Source: Microbacterium yannicii PS01
GTDB lineage: Bacteria; Actinomycetota; Actinomycetes; Actinomycetales; Microbacteriaceae
Reading direction: 5' to 3'
Assembly: GCF_000304335.1 (NCBI RefSeq)
Contig: NZ_CAJF01000030.1
Coordinates: 1 to 54,093, forward strand
Length of the DNA: 54,093 nucleotides
Part shown: positions 36,152-44,730 of the stretch, one piece after another
How the letters are laid out: the number at the start of each line of letters is the position of its first letter
How positions within the stretch are numbered: position 1 is the first letter of the stretch
The notes under the pieces: generated by a model
The model's input: only the letters and a program-made list of their open reading frames with translations
The model's database searches: none
Told to the model about the DNA's origin: nothing
Position numbers and translations under genes: made by a program

Positions 36152-36622
36152 TTACCAGCGGTAGTGCGCGAAGGCGCGGTTCGACTCGGCCATCTTGTGA
36201 GTGTCTTCGCGGCGCTTGACCGCGGCACCCAGGCCGTTCGAGGCGTCCAGGATCTCGTTCTGGAGGCGCTCGGTCATCGTCTTCTCACGACGACCCTTGG
36301 CGTAGCTCACGAGCCAGCGGAGGGCCAGCGTGTTGGCGCGGTGAGGCTTGACCTCGACCGGCACCTGGTAGGTCGAGCCACCCACGCGGCGGCTCTTGAC
36401 CTCGAGCGTCGGACGCACGTTGTCGAGGGCCTTCTTGAGCGTGGCGACGGCGTCCTGGCCGTTCTTGGCCTCGACGCCGCGCAGGGCGGTGTAGACGATC
36501 GACTCGGCGATCGACTTCTTGCCGTCGACGAGGATCTTGTTGACGAGCTGGGTGACGACGGGGGCGCCGTACACCGGATCGTTGACGACGGGGCGCTTGG
36601 GGGCCGGTCCCTTACGAGGCAT
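36152..36622 (-). CDS. rpsG: 30S ribosomal protein S7
   Basis: S7 is a primary head-assembly protein contacting mRNA at the exit. The 156-aa product begins [19 protein letters not shown] and has [20 protein letters not shown] and the C-terminal [20 protein letters not shown] end. It lies 5 bp after rpsL. Confidence 0.98.
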   Translation of the reverse strand: MPRKGPAPKRPVVNDPVYGAPVVTQLVNKILVDGKKSIAESIVYTALRGVEAKNGQDAVATLKKALDNVRPTLEVKSRRVGGSTYQVPVEVKPHRANTLALRWLVSYAKGRREKTMTERLQNEILDASNGLGAAVKRREDTHKMAESNRAFAHYRW

Positions 36623-36627
36623 CTAAC

Positions 36628-36996
36628 TCAACCCTTCTTCGCGCCGTAGCGGCTACGGGCCTGCTTGCGATTCTTGACGGCCTGGGTGTCCAGGGCGCCG
36701 CGAACGATCTTGTAGCGGACACCCGGGAGGTCCTTCACACGACCGCCGCGCACGAGCACCAGCGAGTGCTCCTGCAGGTTGTGGCCCTCGCCGGGGATGT
36801 ACGCGGTGACCTCGGTGCCGTTGCGGAGCTTGACACGGGCGACCTTGCGCATCGCCGAGTTGGGCTTCTTGGGCGTGGTCGTGTACACGCGGGTGCAGAC
36901 ACCCGCCTGCTGCGGGTTCGCCTTGAGCGCCGGCGCCTTGGTCTTCGAGACCTTGGGCGAGCGACCCTTGCGAACCAACTGCTGAATGGTTGGCAC
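36628..36996 (-). CDS. rpsL: 30S ribosomal protein S12
   Basis: S12 controls decoding accuracy and is the streptomycin-resistance locus. The 122-aa product starts at GTG (36996), four bases after AGGAGAG-type sequence, as [12 protein letters not shown]; the ATG at 37020 would add eight non-conserved residues. Lys43 in [12 protein letters not shown] is the wild-type, streptomycin-sensitive residue, and KDLPGVRY around the methylthiolated Asp is intact. It is the first gene of the str operon. Confidence 0.97.
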   Translation of the reverse strand: MPTIQQLVRKGRSPKVSKTKAPALKANPQQAGVCTRVYTTTPKKPNSAMRKVARVKLRNGTEVTAYIPGEGHNLQEHSLVLVRGGRVKDLPGVRYKIVRGALDTQAVKNRKQARSRYGAKKG

Positions 36997-37020
36997 GTTC
37001 TCTCCTATGTTGTGCTGCAC

Positions 37021-37256
37021 GGTGACAGCGTTCGTGTCTCCCCCGCAGCATCCGGATCTTTCGATTCATGACGCGGCGGGCTCACATTCATCCACCGGCG
37101 CGGCAGGATGGTGCCGAGCGTTACGTGGGTGGATATGCCGTGGGGGTGGCCTGTTCGCAGACCGTTCCCTGAGATGCGTGCGAGCGGCGTCCGGCCGCTT
37201 CTGCTCGGGTCGAACCCAGGCACGGCGGACGGAGCGCGTGAGCGCACACCCGCTCT
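37021..37256 (-). promoter_or_regulatory. Leader of the str operon
   Basis: About 250 nt of untranslated leader runs between the promoter and rpsL. It contains a 7-bp ATCCACC/GGTGGAT pair (37090-37134) and AGCGGC-GTCCG-GCCGCT near 37184-37200. No gene is recognised here. Confidence 0.45.
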
Positions 37257-37285
37257 ATGATACGTGGCTTTGGCGGGGTGGGCAA
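37257..37285 (-). promoter_or_regulatory. Promoter of the str operon
   Basis: On the minus strand there is a -35 box TTGCCC, a 17-bp spacer and a -10 box TATCAT. It lies just past the stop of the upstream tail-anchored protein gene. Confidence 0.65.
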
Positions 37286-37316
37286 ACGGGCGGGGGCGAA
37301 TGCTCAGGCAGCGACC

Positions 37317-38123
37317 TCAGCCGCTGACGAGGACGGCCACCAGCGCGGCCACGGCGCCGATGGCGACGACGGATGCCGCGGCCACCACGATGACCGCGAG
37401 CCACCGGTCTCTGCGGCGCGCGGCAGCGGCGGCGGCGTGGCTGTCGACGACCGCCTGCGGCGCGCGCGGGGGCACCGCGACGCGTTGCGCGGGGACGTCC
37501 GGAAGGGCGCGCGGAGCGTAGACCGCATCGCGGCGAGCAGGCGCGAAGGCGGCGCGCGCGGCGACGGCGGGCAGATCGCCGCCCTCGGTGACGGGACGAG
37601 AGGACGATCGCGCGGGCGCCGGCGGTACAGGACCGGCGGCGACAGCGGCCGGTGCTGCATCGCGGTGGGCGCGGGCGGCGGCCCGGCGGCGCGACTCCCG
37701 ACGGACCACGAGCGTGGAGCCGTCGTCCGGATCGAAGCTCGCGGGCGCCGACCCGGAACGCTGCGGCCCGATGGGGCCGCTCGCCCCGGATCCCGAGAGG
37801 GCCGTCGCATCATCGAGAGCGTCGGCGTCGTCCGCAGCCGCGTCCGGGGCGCTACCGGAACGTGCGAGACGCAGCGACAGCACGGTGTCGTCGTCCACCG
37901 GTTCGTCCCGGGTCGGCACCGCTCGGCGGGGCGAGAGCACCGTGGCGTCGTCGATGTGCTCCGGTCCGCGGCCGGCGACCCGGCGCGGCGACAGCTCCGT
38001 CGCCTCGTCGAAGGATGCTGCGTCTCGAGCACCCGCACGTCGCGGCGAGAGCACGGTCGCCTCGTCGACGGGCGTCCGCGCGCGTCGTGCGGGCTCGGTC
38101 CGCTCGTCGGGGAGGTCGGTCAC
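37317..38123 (-). CDS. Tail-anchored protein with 19-residue-spaced Thr motifs
   Basis: I do not recognise a named family. The 268-aa protein begins at a GTG that overlaps the FHA gene stop (GTGA). It carries Thr23, Thr42, Thr61 and Thr80, each in D-[DE]-[AD]-T-[VE]-L-S-[PL]-R and exactly 19 residues apart. Looser copies follow at Thr107 (DDATALS) and Thr137 (STLVVRR). The middle is low-complexity, and a single C-terminal membrane helix (241-266) follows RRRDR, so the motifs should face the cytosol. I infer that it is a phospho-Thr substrate of the cluster's kinase and a ligand for FHA domains. The frame used is the continuation that overlaps, not the longer shadow upstream. Confidence 0.82.
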   Translation of the reverse strand: MTDLPDERTEPARRARTPVDEATVLSPRRAGARDAASFDEATELSPRRVAGRGPEHIDDATVLSPRRAVPTRDEPVDDDTVLSLRLARSGSAPDAAADDADALDDATALSGSGASGPIGPQRSGSAPASFDPDDGSTLVVRRESRRRAAARAHRDAAPAAVAAGPVPPAPARSSSRPVTEGGDLPAVAARAAFAPARRDAVYAPRALPDVPAQRVAVPPRAPQAVVDSHAAAAAARRRDRWLAVIVVAAASVVAIGAVAALVAVLVSG

Positions 38124-39802
38124 GCGTCGCTCCGCACCAGGCGCACTTCGGCGTCGCCCAGCAGAAAACGGTCGCCGGCCTCGACCTGCTCGCCAGGGGG
38201 CGCCTCGACCTCGGTGCCCATCAGGGTGGCGAACAGGACGCCGTTGGTCGAGCCCAGGTCGGTGACGAACCAGCGGTCGCCGCGCAGCTCGAGGCGCGCG
38301 TGGGTCTTCGACACGGTGCCGTCCTGGATGGAGATGAGCTGGGCGCCCGGATGCGCGGGGTCCGGCGACGGACGGCGACCGAGGATCACGACCTCCGCCC
38401 CGATGGCGATCGGGTCGCCGGTCGGCGGAACGAGCGACCAGTCGGTGCGGCGGCGGTGCGAGATGATCGTCTCGTCGAAGGCGTCGTCGGGGATCTCGGG
38501 CCGGGCGTGCTGCGCCGACACCGAGCCGCGGGCCGCGCGCGGCGCACCGGCGTCGGGCGCTCCGGCCACGGCCGAGACCGCGCCCGAGGAATCGGCGAAC
38601 GCGCCGGTGTCGCTCATCGGCGACCGCGCGGGAGCCCACGGTTCGCCGTCGTCGGCGGATGCCGCCGGTGCGGGAACCCGGGTCACGGGAGGATGCCGGG
38701 GTGCGGATGTGGGCTGGTCCATGGCCGAGCCCGGCCCCGACGACTCCACGTCGTCGGCGACCAGCAGCGCCGGAATCGGCGGCACCGGCGGAACCGGCGG
38801 AACCGCGGATATCGGGGCCGGTGCACCGGTGAAGGCGCCGGTGACCTCGCTGCTGTGGTCCGTCGAGTCGACGGCGAAGCCCTCCCACGCGTTCTGCCGC
38901 CGCCGGGAGCCGGGCATCGGCGGCGGCGTCCACCCTGCTTCGGGCGGGTCCACCGTGCTCGGCACGGGCTCGGGGGCGGACGAGGCGGGCGCGGACGACG
39001 GCTCCGGCGCGATCGCGTCGCCGGCATCGGACTCGTCGTCCGCTCGGCGCCGCGGCCACGAGTCGGCGGCCGGACGGGCACGGGTCTCGTAGGTCTCAGG
39101 CAGAGGAGGCGTCTCGGGGACGGCGTGGGCCGCGGAAGCCGCGGGCGCGGCCGGGGCACCCGACTCCCACCCCGCAGCGAGGGCAGCGGGCGCCGCGGGA
39201 GGCTCGGACGCCGCGGGCGTCTCGGACGCCGCGGACGTCTCGGGGGGCGCGAATCCCCAGACCCGGGGGTCGAGCGTCGGCCGTGATGCCGCGGCGGACC
39301 CGCTCGCGTCCGTCGCCGGAGGAGCGAAGCTCGGCAGCGGCGGCAGTCCGTCGCGTCCGCCGCCCATGCGCCGCGGCCCGGCGTCGGGGTCGAAGCCATG
39401 CGCCGCGCGCTCGGCAGACGCATCCGTCTCGCGTCCCACCCAGCGCGCGCTGCCGAAGCCGATGACGGTCGCCCACAGGGGGAGCAGCAGCACGCCCAGC
39501 ACCGTCATGCCGACGCCGTACCCGAACGCCACGTTCACCCGGTAGAGGGCGATGGCGAGGATGACGACGAAAGCGAGGTTCACGACAGGCACCAGGCTCA
39601 GCAGGACGAGCCACGGAGAGAAGCCGCCCAGCTGGAGCAGGACTGCCAGGTTGAGGATCGGGACCCAGGCCTTCCATGCCTCGACGCCCGACTTGCGGAA
39701 CACGGCGGAGAGGGCGAGCGAGAGCCAGACATAGACGGCTGCGGCGAGGAGGAGGCTGATCAGCGTGCCGAAGACGGCAGCGGAGGCATCGGTGGCGTTC
39801 AT
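38120..39802 (-). CDS. Membrane protein with C-terminal FHA domain
   Basis: A 560-aa protein. Residues 9-117 hold about four membrane helices of the DUF5684 type (WKAWVPILNLAVLLQLGGFS). A long Pro/Ala-rich linker follows, then a phosphothreonine-binding FHA domain at about 465-557. The FHA signature residues are visible: Gly475-Arg476, Ser498, His501 and Ser518-Thr519-Asn520. Just before the domain is FDETIISHRR with Thr445, a match to the Thr motifs of the next gene. A self-ligand or docking switch is possible. The gene overlaps its neighbours on both sides (ATGA and GTGA), so it belongs to the kinase operon. Confidence 0.88.
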   Translation of the reverse strand: MNATDASAAVFGTLISLLLAAAVYVWLSLALSAVFRKSGVEAWKAWVPILNLAVLLQLGGFSPWLVLLSLVPVVNLAFVVILAIALYRVNVAFGYGVGMTVLGVLLLPLWATVIGFGSARWVGRETDASAERAAHGFDPDAGPRRMGGGRDGLPPLPSFAPPATDASGSAAASRPTLDPRVWGFAPPETSAASETPAASEPPAAPAALAAGWESGAPAAPAASAAHAVPETPPLPETYETRARPAADSWPRRRADDESDAGDAIAPEPSSAPASSAPEPVPSTVDPPEAGWTPPPMPGSRRRQNAWEGFAVDSTDHSSEVTGAFTGAPAPISAVPPVPPVPPIPALLVADDVESSGPGSAMDQPTSAPRHPPVTRVPAPAASADDGEPWAPARSPMSDTGAFADSSGAVSAVAGAPDAGAPRAARGSVSAQHARPEIPDDAFDETIISHRRRTDWSLVPPTGDPIAIGAEVVILGRRPSPDPAHPGAQLISIQDGTVSKTHARLELRGDRWFVTDLGSTNGVLFATLMGTEVEAPPGEQVEAGDRFLLGDAEVRLVRSDA

Positions 39803-42339
39803 GGCATGGGACGCGCGGGCTGGGCCCGTCGTCTCCCCCTCTCGGCGATTCGCGTGCGGACACCGGTTTCCGGCGCCAGCGGACGGAGCAACGATCTCAA
39901 AGATACGGCCGCCAGCGCACCGCGCCAGAAACCGTTCTCGCGGCGGAGCCGGCGCCGCTCGGCGTCGACGGTCTTCCAGTAGTCATCGGCGTGGTGCGCA
40001 GCGGTGTCCGCATGCGAGAAGACGGCCCGGTCGGCATCACGGGCAAGCGCAGCGCCGGAAGGCGTCGCGAACCCGTCGGCCAGCTCGCTGCGGGTGAGCG
40101 AGCGGGGAGCGTCGCGCCCTGCGTCCAGCGCGGCGTCGACGTACTCGTCCCATCCGCCCGCGATGCGCGAACCGGGAGCGCTCGCCCGGCGTCGCCGTCG
40201 GCGACGAGACGCCTTCGCCCCGAGCACGATGAGGAAGGGCCCGAGAGCGAGCGCGAGCGCGAGGAGCGCGATGCCGGCGATCCGCAGCACCGGCCACAGC
40301 CACGCGAGGTCGAGTCCGGTCGCCTCCTCGTCGGGGCGGTCCGACGCCGAGTCCTCCTGTGCGGGATCCGGCGGCAAGACCTCCTCGACGACGTCGGGGC
40401 GCACCTCGGTGACGTTCTCGGGGTCGCGCTGCTCGGTGACCTCGAGGCTCGGCGACTGCGCGTACTGGGGCGTCACGTCGACGGGGATCCACGCGCCGTC
40501 GGCCGACTGCACCTCGGTCCAGGCGGCGAGGTCGCCGGCCTGGCATGCGCCCTCGTCGCACGTGGGCAGGCCTGCCTCGGCGGCCGACAGGCGCGCACCC
40601 AGGACGACGCGCGCCGGGAAGCCCAGTTCGCGGGCCATGAGCGCCACCGCGACGGCGAACTGCTCGTCGTCGCCGACGGCCGCCACGTAGTTCCCGGATG
40701 CCTCGGCGCGCGGGTCTGCCTCCCGCTCGAGCAGGCGCGCGAACATCGTCTCGACCCGGGCCAGCGAGTGACCCGAGGCACTCGGCTGGAAGGAGTAACC
40801 GGCGAGCGCGGTCGTCCATGCCGGCGGCTCGCCCTCGTCGGAGAGTCCGTGGCTGAGGTAGCCCCGCTCCCGGAGCAGCGACACCAGTCCCGCGAGGGCC
40901 GCGCCGCCTGTTCCCGTGGCGTGCTCGTCCATCCAGGCGCGCAGGCTGTCGGGCGTCACGAGTGCCCCGTCGTCGTGGCCGGGCGACTCCAGCTGCGACA
41001 GCGCGGTGGTCTCGGGCTCGATGGCGCGCACCGTATACCGGTCGCCCTCTCGCAATCCGCCGCCGCCTCGCTCGCCGTCTGTCAGCACTCCCGCCGACGC
41101 CGCCGCGTTGTAGTAGAACCGGTCGGCCAGGGTCGCCGCCCGGTCGCCGGCGAACCGGACCTGCGCGAGGCGTCCGGCCGTCGGCATCCAGATGCCGTCC
41201 CACTCCCCGATCAAGACGCGCGCTTCGACCGGCGTCCCCTCGCCCGCGTCGAGCGACGACGGCACACGCACGAAGCGCCCGGTGCCGGCGACATCTTCGC
41301 CGCCGCTGCGGTACACCTCGCCGTCGAAGGCGTCGAGGGTCGCCAGCCGCACGCGCTGGGGCAGCTCCTCCTCGCCGGGCTCGACCGTGAAGAGCACGTC
41401 GTCGACGCGCTCGTCGACGAACAGCGCCCGATACTCAGCGAGCGGGCTGACCTCGGCCGACAGGTCGATGTCGGGGCCGATGGCCGAGCGAAGCACATCG
41501 CGCTCCGCGCCGCGGGCGGCGAAGGGCACGATCGCCACGGCGACCACGAGGGCTCCTGCGGTCATCGCGGCGCCGAGCGCGGTGCGGCGGCGGTCGGCTG
41601 CCGACGGGCGTCGCGAGACCCTCACGCCGCTGGACGCCGCCGCGCGCTGCAGGGCGCGCGCACGCTCGTCGTGCGTGCGCCACGCGAGCCACAGCAGGCA
41701 CGCGAGCAGCGCCGACATCCCGACGGCGGTCTCGACCGGTGCGTACAGCGCCACCGGTCCCACGCGCAGGGGCGCGCTGACCGTGGTGCGCCCGAAGAAC
41801 AGGCCGAACGACACCATTCCGATCGCGACCGGCACCGCCGCGTACGCCACGCGGTCGTCGCGCCACGCGAGCCGCAGCACCGCGCATGTGCCGATCAGGA
41901 AGACCGCCAGTGCGGGCACGAGCAGGTTCCGGTACGAGCCGACCGGCAGCTCGACCGTCACCAGGTCCTTGAAGCCGAGCACGAGCCCGCTCGCGAGCTC
42001 GCCGAGTCCGCGCAGCAGCTCGTCCGGCGCACCCAGCCGCGACGGCACGGCGAGGGGAACGCCCGCGAGCAGCACGGCGACGGCCAGCGCCGCCGCGACG
42101 ATCCAGCTGTTCCACCGCCGCAGCCACGCGACGCTCGCGATCACGGTGGCGATCGCAGCCGCGCAGGCCACCAGCAGGACGAAGCTGCCGGAGCGGTAGA
42201 TCGGCCACGCCGCCACCGCGGCGACGGCCACCATCACCGCGGCGAAGACCCCGCCGGCCACGATGCGCGGTGCAGGCACCGCCCGGCCCGACGAGACGCT
42301 CCCGCGAGGCGAGAGCTCGGCCTCCGGCATCCGGCTCAC
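39799..42339 (-). CDS. Transglutaminase-fold membrane protein, probably inactive
   Basis: An 846-aa membrane protein starting at GTG (42339), overlapping the DUF58 stop. It has about six or seven N-terminal helices, an extracytoplasmic transglutaminase-like domain (about 480-680), a further helix near 725-745 and a cytosolic tail. The family's catalytic Cys should lie in Y-C-E-Q-F-A, but here the stretch is VGDDEQFAVAVALMAREL with Asp instead. The His position in HAWVEV reads AAWTEV, while the VDVTP strand is kept. It therefore keeps the fold but lacks the Cys-His pair, as some actinobacterial homologues do. MoxR and DUF58 partners precede it. Confidence 0.88.
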   Translation of the reverse strand: MSRMPEAELSPRGSVSSGRAVPAPRIVAGGVFAAVMVAVAAVAAWPIYRSGSFVLLVACAAAIATVIASVAWLRRWNSWIVAAALAVAVLLAGVPLAVPSRLGAPDELLRGLGELASGLVLGFKDLVTVELPVGSYRNLLVPALAVFLIGTCAVLRLAWRDDRVAYAAVPVAIGMVSFGLFFGRTTVSAPLRVGPVALYAPVETAVGMSALLACLLWLAWRTHDERARALQRAAASSGVRVSRRPSAADRRRTALGAAMTAGALVVAVAIVPFAARGAERDVLRSAIGPDIDLSAEVSPLAEYRALFVDERVDDVLFTVEPGEEELPQRVRLATLDAFDGEVYRSGGEDVAGTGRFVRVPSSLDAGEGTPVEARVLIGEWDGIWMPTAGRLAQVRFAGDRAATLADRFYYNAAASAGVLTDGERGGGGLREGDRYTVRAIEPETTALSQLESPGHDDGALVTPDSLRAWMDEHATGTGGAALAGLVSLLRERGYLSHGLSDEGEPPAWTTALAGYSFQPSASGHSLARVETMFARLLEREADPRAEASGNYVAAVGDDEQFAVAVALMARELGFPARVVLGARLSAAEAGLPTCDEGACQAGDLAAWTEVQSADGAWIPVDVTPQYAQSPSLEVTEQRDPENVTEVRPDVVEEVLPPDPAQEDSASDRPDEEATGLDLAWLWPVLRIAGIALLALALALGPFLIVLGAKASRRRRRRRASAPGSRIAGGWDEYVDAALDAGRDAPRSLTRSELADGFATPSGAALARDADRAVFSHADTAAHHADDYWKTVDAERRRLRRENGFWRGALAAVSLRSLLRPLAPETGVRTRIAERGRRRAQPARPMP

Positions 42340-43706
42340 GACGTCGCCCCCCGCAACAGCAGGCCCGACAGGTCCTCGAGCGTGCCGACGGTCAGCACCG
42401 TCAGTCCCGACAGCGGCTGCATGCGCGGGTGCGCGCGCTCGTCGCAGATGACACCCACGACGGCGGTGCCGGCGGGGAAGGAGACCGCCGCCTGCTGCAG
42501 CCGGGTGAGCGGCACGCGGGAGCCGACCACGACGAACGCGATCGACAGACGGTCGCCCGACTCGCCGGTGAGGCGGCACACCTCCCCGACAGCCATCGTG
42601 CTCTCGAGCAGGTCGAGCTCGCTGAAGCCGTCCAGCATCGGGCGCGGCGCCACGGCGGGCACGTTGCGAACGGCACGGAGCCGGCCCCGGACCACCCGGG
42701 GGATCTCGGAGCCGGTGACGATCGCGACATCTCGCGCGTCGTGCACGGCACGCAGGCCCAGTGACGCGGCACACGAGACGGCGAGCTCGAACTCGTCGGC
42801 GTCGGCGTATTCGGCCTCGGCGATCGCGAGCACCACGGCCATGCGTGAGCGGCGCGACTCCTCGTACTGGCGCACCATGAGGCGCCCGGTCTTGGCCGTC
42901 GAGCGCCAGTGGATCTGTCGCCGGGAATCCCCGGGGACGTACTCGCGGATGGCGTGGAACGACATGTCGGCATCGACCAGGCGCCGCGTCGGGCTGCCTT
43001 CGAGGTCGCGGATGAGGCCGGCGCTCGTCGACGGCAGCAGCGTCGTGCGCGGGTGGACGAACACCTCGTGCACGTCATCGAACGCGTGCTCACGGCGCAG
43101 CAGGCCGACGGGGTCGCTGCGCACGGTCGTGGCCGGCCCGACGGTGACGACTCCGCGTCGCAGCCCCGGGATCTCGAGCGGCTGCGCGACGGTGTGGCCC
43201 GGTCGCAGCAGCGGAACCCCGAACTCGACGAGACCCTGGCCGACGGGGATGTCGATGCGCCCTGGCAGGGCGATGCGGCGCCCCTCATTGCGCACCACGA
43301 TCTCGCCGGTGACGCCGTCGCCCGCCACCACCCTCTCGTGGGCGAGACTCAGGCCGACGTCGTACGAGCGGGCGCCGAAGAGGAATGGCACCGAGGCGAG
43401 CAGCAGGAGAACGGATGCCGCACCGGCGACCATCCACTCCACCCAGCCGAATGCGATCCCGAGCACCAGCCCCGCGGTCGCCGCCACGGCGACGAGGGCG
43501 CCGGCGGGCCGGACGGTGCGCGATGCCCATTCCGCTGCGGCGGCGATGCCGGAACCGGTCGCCCGCCATGCGTCGGTCCACCACACCGCGGCCCGCACCA
43601 GCGCGCCGCTGCGAGCGGACGTGACGCTCGTCGCGGTCGCATGCGTGCGCCCGGTCACCCCCGTGGGCTGACCGGTGCGGGTGATCCGCGATTCGGTGAG
43701 GCTCAT
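42336..43706 (-). CDS. DUF58 domain protein
   Basis: A 456-aa protein. After a cytosolic N-terminus come two membrane helices (about 60-110) and then a DUF58 domain. The DUF58 hallmark SRRQIHWRSTAKTGRLMVRQ, read here as RRQIHWRSTAKTGRLMV, is present. It is followed by a VWA-like region (MAVVLAIAEAEYADADEFEL) that lacks a full MIDAS motif. DUF58 proteins usually work with MoxR ATPases and transglutaminase-like proteins in envelope assembly, and that triad is exactly what lies here. It overlaps MoxR (ATGA) and the transglutaminase gene. Confidence 0.93.
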   Translation of the reverse strand: MSLTESRITRTGQPTGVTGRTHATATSVTSARSGALVRAAVWWTDAWRATGSGIAAAAEWASRTVRPAGALVAVAATAGLVLGIAFGWVEWMVAGAASVLLLLASVPFLFGARSYDVGLSLAHERVVAGDGVTGEIVVRNEGRRIALPGRIDIPVGQGLVEFGVPLLRPGHTVAQPLEIPGLRRGVVTVGPATTVRSDPVGLLRREHAFDDVHEVFVHPRTTLLPSTSAGLIRDLEGSPTRRLVDADMSFHAIREYVPGDSRRQIHWRSTAKTGRLMVRQYEESRRSRMAVVLAIAEAEYADADEFELAVSCAASLGLRAVHDARDVAIVTGSEIPRVVRGRLRAVRNVPAVAPRPMLDGFSELDLLESTMAVGEVCRLTGESGDRLSIAFVVVGSRVPLTRLQQAAVSFPAGTAVVGVICDERAHPRMQPLSGLTVLTVGTLEDLSGLLLRGATS

Positions 43707-44668
43707 ACCGCCTCGCGGCGGGCGGGCGGTGCCACGTCGAGGAGCACCTGACCGACGACCGTCTCCTGGGTGACGCCGTCGAACTCGGCCTCGGGGTGCA
43801 GGATCAGGCGGTGCGAGAGCACCGGCACGGCGAGCGCCTTCACGTCGTCGGGCGTCGCGTAGGTGCGTCCCTGCGACGCCGCACGGGTGCGGGCGGCCTT
43901 GGAGAGGGCGAGCGCGCCACGGATGCTGACGCCCAGGCGCACCTCGTCGGCCGCACGCGTGGCGTCCACCAGGCGGGCGATGTAGTCGAGCACGAGCGCG
44001 TCGACGTAGACCTGGGCGGCGAGGTCGGCCATGCCGACGAGGGCCTGCGGCGTGATGATCGGCGCGAGCTCGGCGGTGGCGACGGCGGCGCCGTCGAGGA
44101 TGCGGACGGTTGCGGCATGGTCGGGGTAGCCCAGGGAGGTGCGCATCATGAAGCGATCGAGCTGCGCCTCGGGCAGGCGGTAGGTGCCGGCCTGCTCGAC
44201 GGGGTTCTGGGTCGCCAGCACGAGGAACGGCACGCCGACCGCGCGCGAGACGCCGTCGATCGTGACGCGTCCCTCCTCCATGACCTCCAGCAGCGCGGAC
44301 TGGGTCTTCGGGCTTGCCCGGTTGATCTCATCGGCGAGCACGATGTTGGCGAAGATCGGGCCCGCGTGGAACTCGAACACGCCCTCCTTCTGGTCGTAGA
44401 CGCTCAGGCCGGTGATGTCGCTGGGCAGCAGGTCGGGGGTGAACTGGATGCGCGTGTTGGTGCCCTGCACCGACTGGCCCATGGCGCGGGCGAGCGAGGT
44501 CTTGCCGGTGCCGGGGACGTCTTCGAGCAGCACGTGACCGTCGCTGAGCATCGCGGTGAGGACGAGCTCGACCACGTGGCGCTTGCCCAGCACGGCACGC
44601 TCGACGTTGTCGGCGATCTGCCCGAACGTCTGGGCGAACCAGTCGGCCTGATCCTGCGTGATGGTCAT
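43703..44668 (-). CDS. MoxR-family AAA+ ATPase
   Basis: A chaperone-like AAA+ ATPase of 321 aa. Walker A (DVPGTGKTS), Walker B (ANIVLADEINRASPKTQSALL), sensor-type ATQNPVEQAGTYRLPEAQLDRF and the C-terminal lid domain are all present. The ATG at 44668 follows AGAGGA by about eight bases. The open frame continues far upstream but only as a shadow of the giant gene. The usual role is to mature or assemble the neighbouring DUF58/VWA partner using ATP. Confidence 0.95.
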   Translation of the reverse strand: MTITQDQADWFAQTFGQIADNVERAVLGKRHVVELVLTAMLSDGHVLLEDVPGTGKTSLARAMGQSVQGTNTRIQFTPDLLPSDITGLSVYDQKEGVFEFHAGPIFANIVLADEINRASPKTQSALLEVMEEGRVTIDGVSRAVGVPFLVLATQNPVEQAGTYRLPEAQLDRFMMRTSLGYPDHAATVRILDGAAVATAELAPIITPQALVGMADLAAQVYVDALVLDYIARLVDATRAADEVRLGVSIRGALALSKAARTRAASQGRTYATPDDVKALAVPVLSHRLILHPEAEFDGVTQETVVGQVLLDVAPPARREAV

Positions 44669-44730
44669 GTCGTGTCCTCTTGCTGCGGTGCGGTCGTGCG
44701 GGCGGGGGAAGGTGCGGACGGATGCCGGGG

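Noticed and set aside
37317..39059. 580-aa minus-strand frame covering the FHA gene and the Thr-repeat gene
   Set aside because: The part upstream of 38123 is out of frame with the real FHA gene and reads as Arg-rich shadow; only the part from the GTG at 38123 is a gene.
39991..43671. Long plus-strand open frame opposite the transglutaminase and DUF58 genes
   Set aside because: Same reason: composition-driven antisense frame with no recognisable protein features.
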